From Alphaproteobacteria bacterium (GTDB lineage: Bacteria > Pseudomonadota > Alphaproteobacteria > ATCC43930 > CGMCC-115725), in assembly GCA_028871455.1 (NCBI GenBank), contig JAGWNF010000002.1, forward strand, positions 62,001-126,000: a stretch of 64,000 nucleotides of DNA, written 5' to 3'. Positions 61,477 to 64,000 of this stretch are shown one piece after another. A program made the position numbers and the translations under genes. How positions within the stretch are numbered: the first letter of the stretch is position 1; the number at the start of each line of letters is the position of its first letter. The notes below the pieces were generated by a model. The model saw only the letters and a list, made by a program, of their open reading frames with translations. It searched no databases and was not told the origin of the DNA.

Positions 61477-61887
61477 ATGCCCCGTCGGGTCGAGATTGCC
61501 GTGCTCTATGCGCTGTTCGCCGCGCTCGCGACGGTGATCAATATTGCCAGCCAGTGGGCGAGCCTTGAGTTCTATCGCGGGCCGCGCGCGCTGCCGCTCG
61601 CCATGACGTTCGGCACCGCCACCGGCCTCGGCCTCAAATACCTTCTCGACAAGCGGTGGATTTTCCACGATCCCGGCACCGGCATCGGGCTGCATGCGCG
61701 GAAGTTCAGCGCCTATACGCTGATGGGCGTGGCCACGACCGCCATCTTCTGGGTGACCGAGCTCGCTTTCGACGCTGCGAGCCCCGACGAACGGCTGCGT
61801 TTCGTCGGGGCGGCGATCGGCCTGACCATCGGTTATAGCGTCAAGTATCGGCTCGATCGCTGCTTCGTCTTCCGGACCGCACCATGA
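61477..61887 (+). CDS. GtrA-family membrane protein
   Basis: A 136-residue protein with four hydrophobic segments: VEIAVLYALFAALATVINIA, PLAMTFGTATGLGLKYLLDK, FSAYTLMGVATTAIFWVTEL and FVGAAIGLTIGYSVKYRLDR. GtrA proteins are thought to help move polyprenyl-linked sugars across the membrane. In Mycobacterium tuberculosis a GtrA protein (Rv3789) is encoded beside dprE1/dprE2, the same neighbourhood as here. ATG 61477 lies 8 bases after the fusion gene; it overlaps dprE1 by 4 bases. Confidence 0.92.
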   Translation: MPRRVEIAVLYALFAALATVINIASQWASLEFYRGPRALPLAMTFGTATGLGLKYLLDKRWIFHDPGTGIGLHARKFSAYTLMGVATTAIFWVTELAFDAASPDERLRFVGAAIGLTIGYSVKYRLDRCFVFRTAP

Positions 61888-63203
61888 TGCTTGCCGGCTG
61901 GGGGCGCTATCCGCACGCCGAATGCCGCGTCGTCGCTCCCCGCTCGCGTGAGGAATTGCTTGCCGCTATCGGCAACGAACCGAGCCTCATCGCCCGCGGC
62001 AACGGTCGCGCTTACGGCGACGCGGCGCTCAATGCCGACGCGACACTCGACCTACGGCATCGCGACCGTTTCGTCGGATTCGACGATGCGACGGGCGTGC
62101 TCGAGGCCGAAGCCGGCACGCTGCTGGCCGACATGCTCGACGCGCTCGTGCCGCGCGGCTGGTTTCCGGCAGTCACGCCCGGCACCAAATTCGTGACGCT
62201 GGGCGGCATGCTGGCGGCCGACGTCCACGGCAAGAACCATCACAAGGCGGGCGCGATCGGCGATCACGTCGAAAGCCTGCGGCTCGCCGTCGCGGACGGC
62301 AGCGTCCGGCGCTGCGCGCGCGACGAGAACCCCGCGCTCTTCGCCGCGACTTTGGGCGGCATGGGGCTCACCGGCGTCATCCTGAGCGCGCGCGTGAAGC
62401 TACGGCCGATCGAGACCGCCTATATCCGCCAGGAGACGCTGCGCGCGCGCGATCTCGACGAGATCATGGCGTTGTTCGAGGCCTCGCGCGACTGGACCTA
62501 CACGGTCGCCTGGATCGACTGCCTCGCCCGTGGCCGAGATCTCGGCCGCGCGCTGCTCTATCGCGGTGAACACGCTCGGCGCGAGGAGCTTCCCGACGAC
62601 CGTCGGGCCGAGCCCCTGCGCGTGCCGCCGCGCCGGCCGCACCGCGTGCCGATCGACTTTCCGGCGCTAACGCTCAACCGCTGGAGCGTCACCGCCTTCA
62701 ACCGGCTTTACTATGGTCGCGCGCGGCCAGGCGCGGCGATTGTCGATTACGACCGGTTCTTCTATCCGCTCGACGCGATTCTCGACTGGAACCGCCTCTA
62801 CGGCCGGTCCGGCTTCGTCCAATACCAATGCGTCCTGCCCAAATCCGCATCGCGCGCCGGCTTGGCGGCGCTCCTGGAGCGGGTCGCGGCCGCCGGCGCT
62901 GGCTCCTTTCTCTCGGTCTTGAAGCTGTTGGGGCCCGGACGTGGCATGCTCTCCTTTCCGATGGAGGGTTATACCCTGGCGCTCGACTTCCCGGCCGACC
63001 CCGCGAATCTCGTCCTGATGACGGAACTGGACGCGATCGTCGCGGCGCATGGCGGCCGGATTTATCTGGCCAAGGACGCACGCGTCGCCGCGGCCGATTT
63101 TCGGCGCGGCTATGACGATCTCGCCGCGTTCGGCGCGGTGCGCGCCGCCGTCGATCCGGGCGGTAAGTTTGCCTCGCTGCAATCGCGGAGGCTCGGCTTG
63201 TGA
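61884..63203 (+). CDS. dprE1: Polyprenylphosphoryl-beta-D-ribose 2'-oxidase (DprE1-like)
   Basis: A 439-residue FAD oxidase of the VAO type. The FAD domain includes LIARGNGRAYGDAALN, TPGTKFVTLGGMLAADVHGK and NHHKAGAIGDHVES; mycobacterial DprE1 carries the FAD-linked His in a near-identical HGKNHH segment. The C-terminal part has NRLYGRSGFVQYQCVLPKSA and YLAKDARV. With DprE2 it turns polyprenyl-P-ribose into polyprenyl-P-arabinose via a 2'-keto intermediate. It overlaps both neighbours by 4 bases, so the whole set is translationally coupled. Confidence 0.94.
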   Translation: MMLAGWGRYPHAECRVVAPRSREELLAAIGNEPSLIARGNGRAYGDAALNADATLDLRHRDRFVGFDDATGVLEAEAGTLLADMLDALVPRGWFPAVTPGTKFVTLGGMLAADVHGKNHHKAGAIGDHVESLRLAVADGSVRRCARDENPALFAATLGGMGLTGVILSARVKLRPIETAYIRQETLRARDLDEIMALFEASRDWTYTVAWIDCLARGRDLGRALLYRGEHARREELPDDRRAEPLRVPPRRPHRVPIDFPALTLNRWSVTAFNRLYYGRARPGAAIVDYDRFFYPLDAILDWNRLYGRSGFVQYQCVLPKSASRAGLAALLERVAAAGAGSFLSVLKLLGPGRGMLSFPMEGYTLALDFPADPANLVLMTELDAIVAAHGGRIYLAKDARVAAADFRRGYDDLAAFGAVRAAVDPGGKFASLQSRRLGL

Positions 63204-63931
63204 GCGCGGTGCTGATCCTGGGGGCGACGTCCGACATCGCGCGCGCCATCGCCCGCGCCTACGCCAAGGCGGGCCGCGACGTGATCCTCGCGGCGCGCCA
63301 CCACGACCGCGTGGCGCCCGACGTCACCGATCTCGAGCTGCGCTACGGCATCACGGCGCGGGCGGTCGAATTCGACGTACTCGACACCGCCGGCCATGCG
63401 CGGTTTTTCGATGCGCTCGGCATGCTGCCCGACACGGTGATCTCGGTGGTCGGTTTCATGGGTGACCAGGCGACGAGCGAGCGCGATCCCCAGGCGGCCG
63501 ATCTCGTCATGCGCAGCAACTATGTCGGTCCGGCGGCGGTGCTGGCCGAGGCGGCCAATCGCATGGCGGCGCGCGGCGCCGGCGTCGTCATCGGCATTTC
63601 GTCGGTCGCGGGCGAGCGCGGCCGCGCCAAGAACTACGTCTATGGCTCGGCCAAGGCGGGCTTCACTGCCTATCTGTCGGGCCTGCGCAACCGGCTCGCC
63701 GGCACCGGCGTGCGCGTCATCACCGTGCTGCCGGGCTACGTCAAGACGCGCATAAGCGAAGGCTTGGCGACGCCCCGGCTACTGACGGCAAAGCCGACGG
63801 AAGTCGCCGACGCCGTCCTCGCTGCCGAAACCGGGGGGCGCGACGTGCTTTATGTCCGGCCGATCTGGCGGCTGGTGATGGCGGTTATCCGGTCGATCCC
63901 CGAGCGCATCTTCAAGAAAATGCGGATTTGA
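63200..63931 (+). CDS. dprE2: Polyprenylphosphoryl-2-keto-ribose reductase (DprE2-like SDR)
   Basis: A 243-residue short-chain reductase. The cofactor loop is VLILGATSDIARAIARAYAK, catalytic Ser in IGISSVAGERGR, and Tyr/Lys in NYVYGSAKAGFTAYLSGL. The tail YVRPIWRLVMAVIRSIPERI is typical for DprE2 and near the membrane. It would reduce the keto intermediate of DprE1 to the D-arabino sugar lipid. Last gene of the operon in view; the remaining 69 bases of the window hold nothing recognisable. Confidence 0.93.
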   Translation: MSAVLILGATSDIARAIARAYAKAGRDVILAARHHDRVAPDVTDLELRYGITARAVEFDVLDTAGHARFFDALGMLPDTVISVVGFMGDQATSERDPQAADLVMRSNYVGPAAVLAEAANRMAARGAGVVIGISSVAGERGRAKNYVYGSAKAGFTAYLSGLRNRLAGTGVRVITVLPGYVKTRISEGLATPRLLTAKPTEVADAVLAAETGGRDVLYVRPIWRLVMAVIRSIPERIFKKMRI

Positions 63932-64000
63932 TCCTGCCGGACCGCAAGATCTGGCGTGCCGGCGGCTCGTTAGGGTTTATCCGGCATTAGCGTTAATTTT

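Overview
The window is about 65% GC, gene-dense, and reads as chromosome of an alphaproteobacterium. The evidence is the infC-rpmI-rplT-pheST-lepA housekeeping block and typical families such as a DUF6894 protein, a BTLCP transglutaminase-like protease, small FPASD proteins, a GYD protein, MlaC and a serine-cycle set. A Rhodospirillales-type lineage is a guess.

Layout. (1) 0-9 kb: translation block thrS, infC, rpmI, rplT, pheS, pheT, lepA. infC most likely starts at a rare ATA codon. A terminator follows, serving a small secreted protein on the other strand. (2) 9-14.5 kb: an OmpR/EnvZ-like two-component pair, two small proteins, tRNA-Ser(GGA), a truncated integrase at the tRNA 3' end, and a fused PabB-PabC. 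(3) 14.7-27.9 kb: a divergent IclR-type regulator with an IclR-like operator in front of serine-cycle genes (glyA, serine-glyoxylate aminotransferase, a ketopantoate-reductase-like enzyme, hydroxypyruvate reductase, two subunits of a divergent malate/succinate-CoA-ligase-like enzyme), a PAS protein, and a branched-chain-amino-acid-type ABC importer whose LivM and LivG are fused. (4) 27.9-31.4 kb: small lipoprotein, HU-like protein, BTLCP protease and small exported proteins, with a gene-poor stretch.

(5) 31.45-46.0 kb: a compact cluster of aryl-polyene type: ACP, membrane protein, AMP ligase, two hotdog dehydratases, LPLAT acyltransferase, LolA-like carrier, MMPL exporter, ketosynthase, short KS-like partner, ketoreductase, glycosyltransferase, a PltA-like FAD halogenase/oxygenase and a methyltransferase. 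It also holds an alpha/beta hydrolase and a probable permuted NlpC/P60-like protein. No ammonia lyase is visible. (6) 46-49.4 kb: membrane-anchored cupredoxin, trypsin-like protease, PAP2-type membrane protein.

(7) 49.35-57.4 kb: an accessory region of small proteins (some under 60 residues), a beta-barrel-like protein with a Gly/Cys tail, Sel1 and GYD proteins, fragments of LuxR-type and TpsB-type genes, a MazEF-like toxin-antitoxin pair with a perfect palindromic operator, and phage-derived genes. (8) 57.4-64 kb: MlaC-like protein, a membrane histidine kinase, and a four-gene operon (HAD-UbiA fusion, GtrA, DprE1, DprE2) that appears to encode a route to polyprenyl-phosphate-D-arabinose, a pathway best known from mycobacteria.
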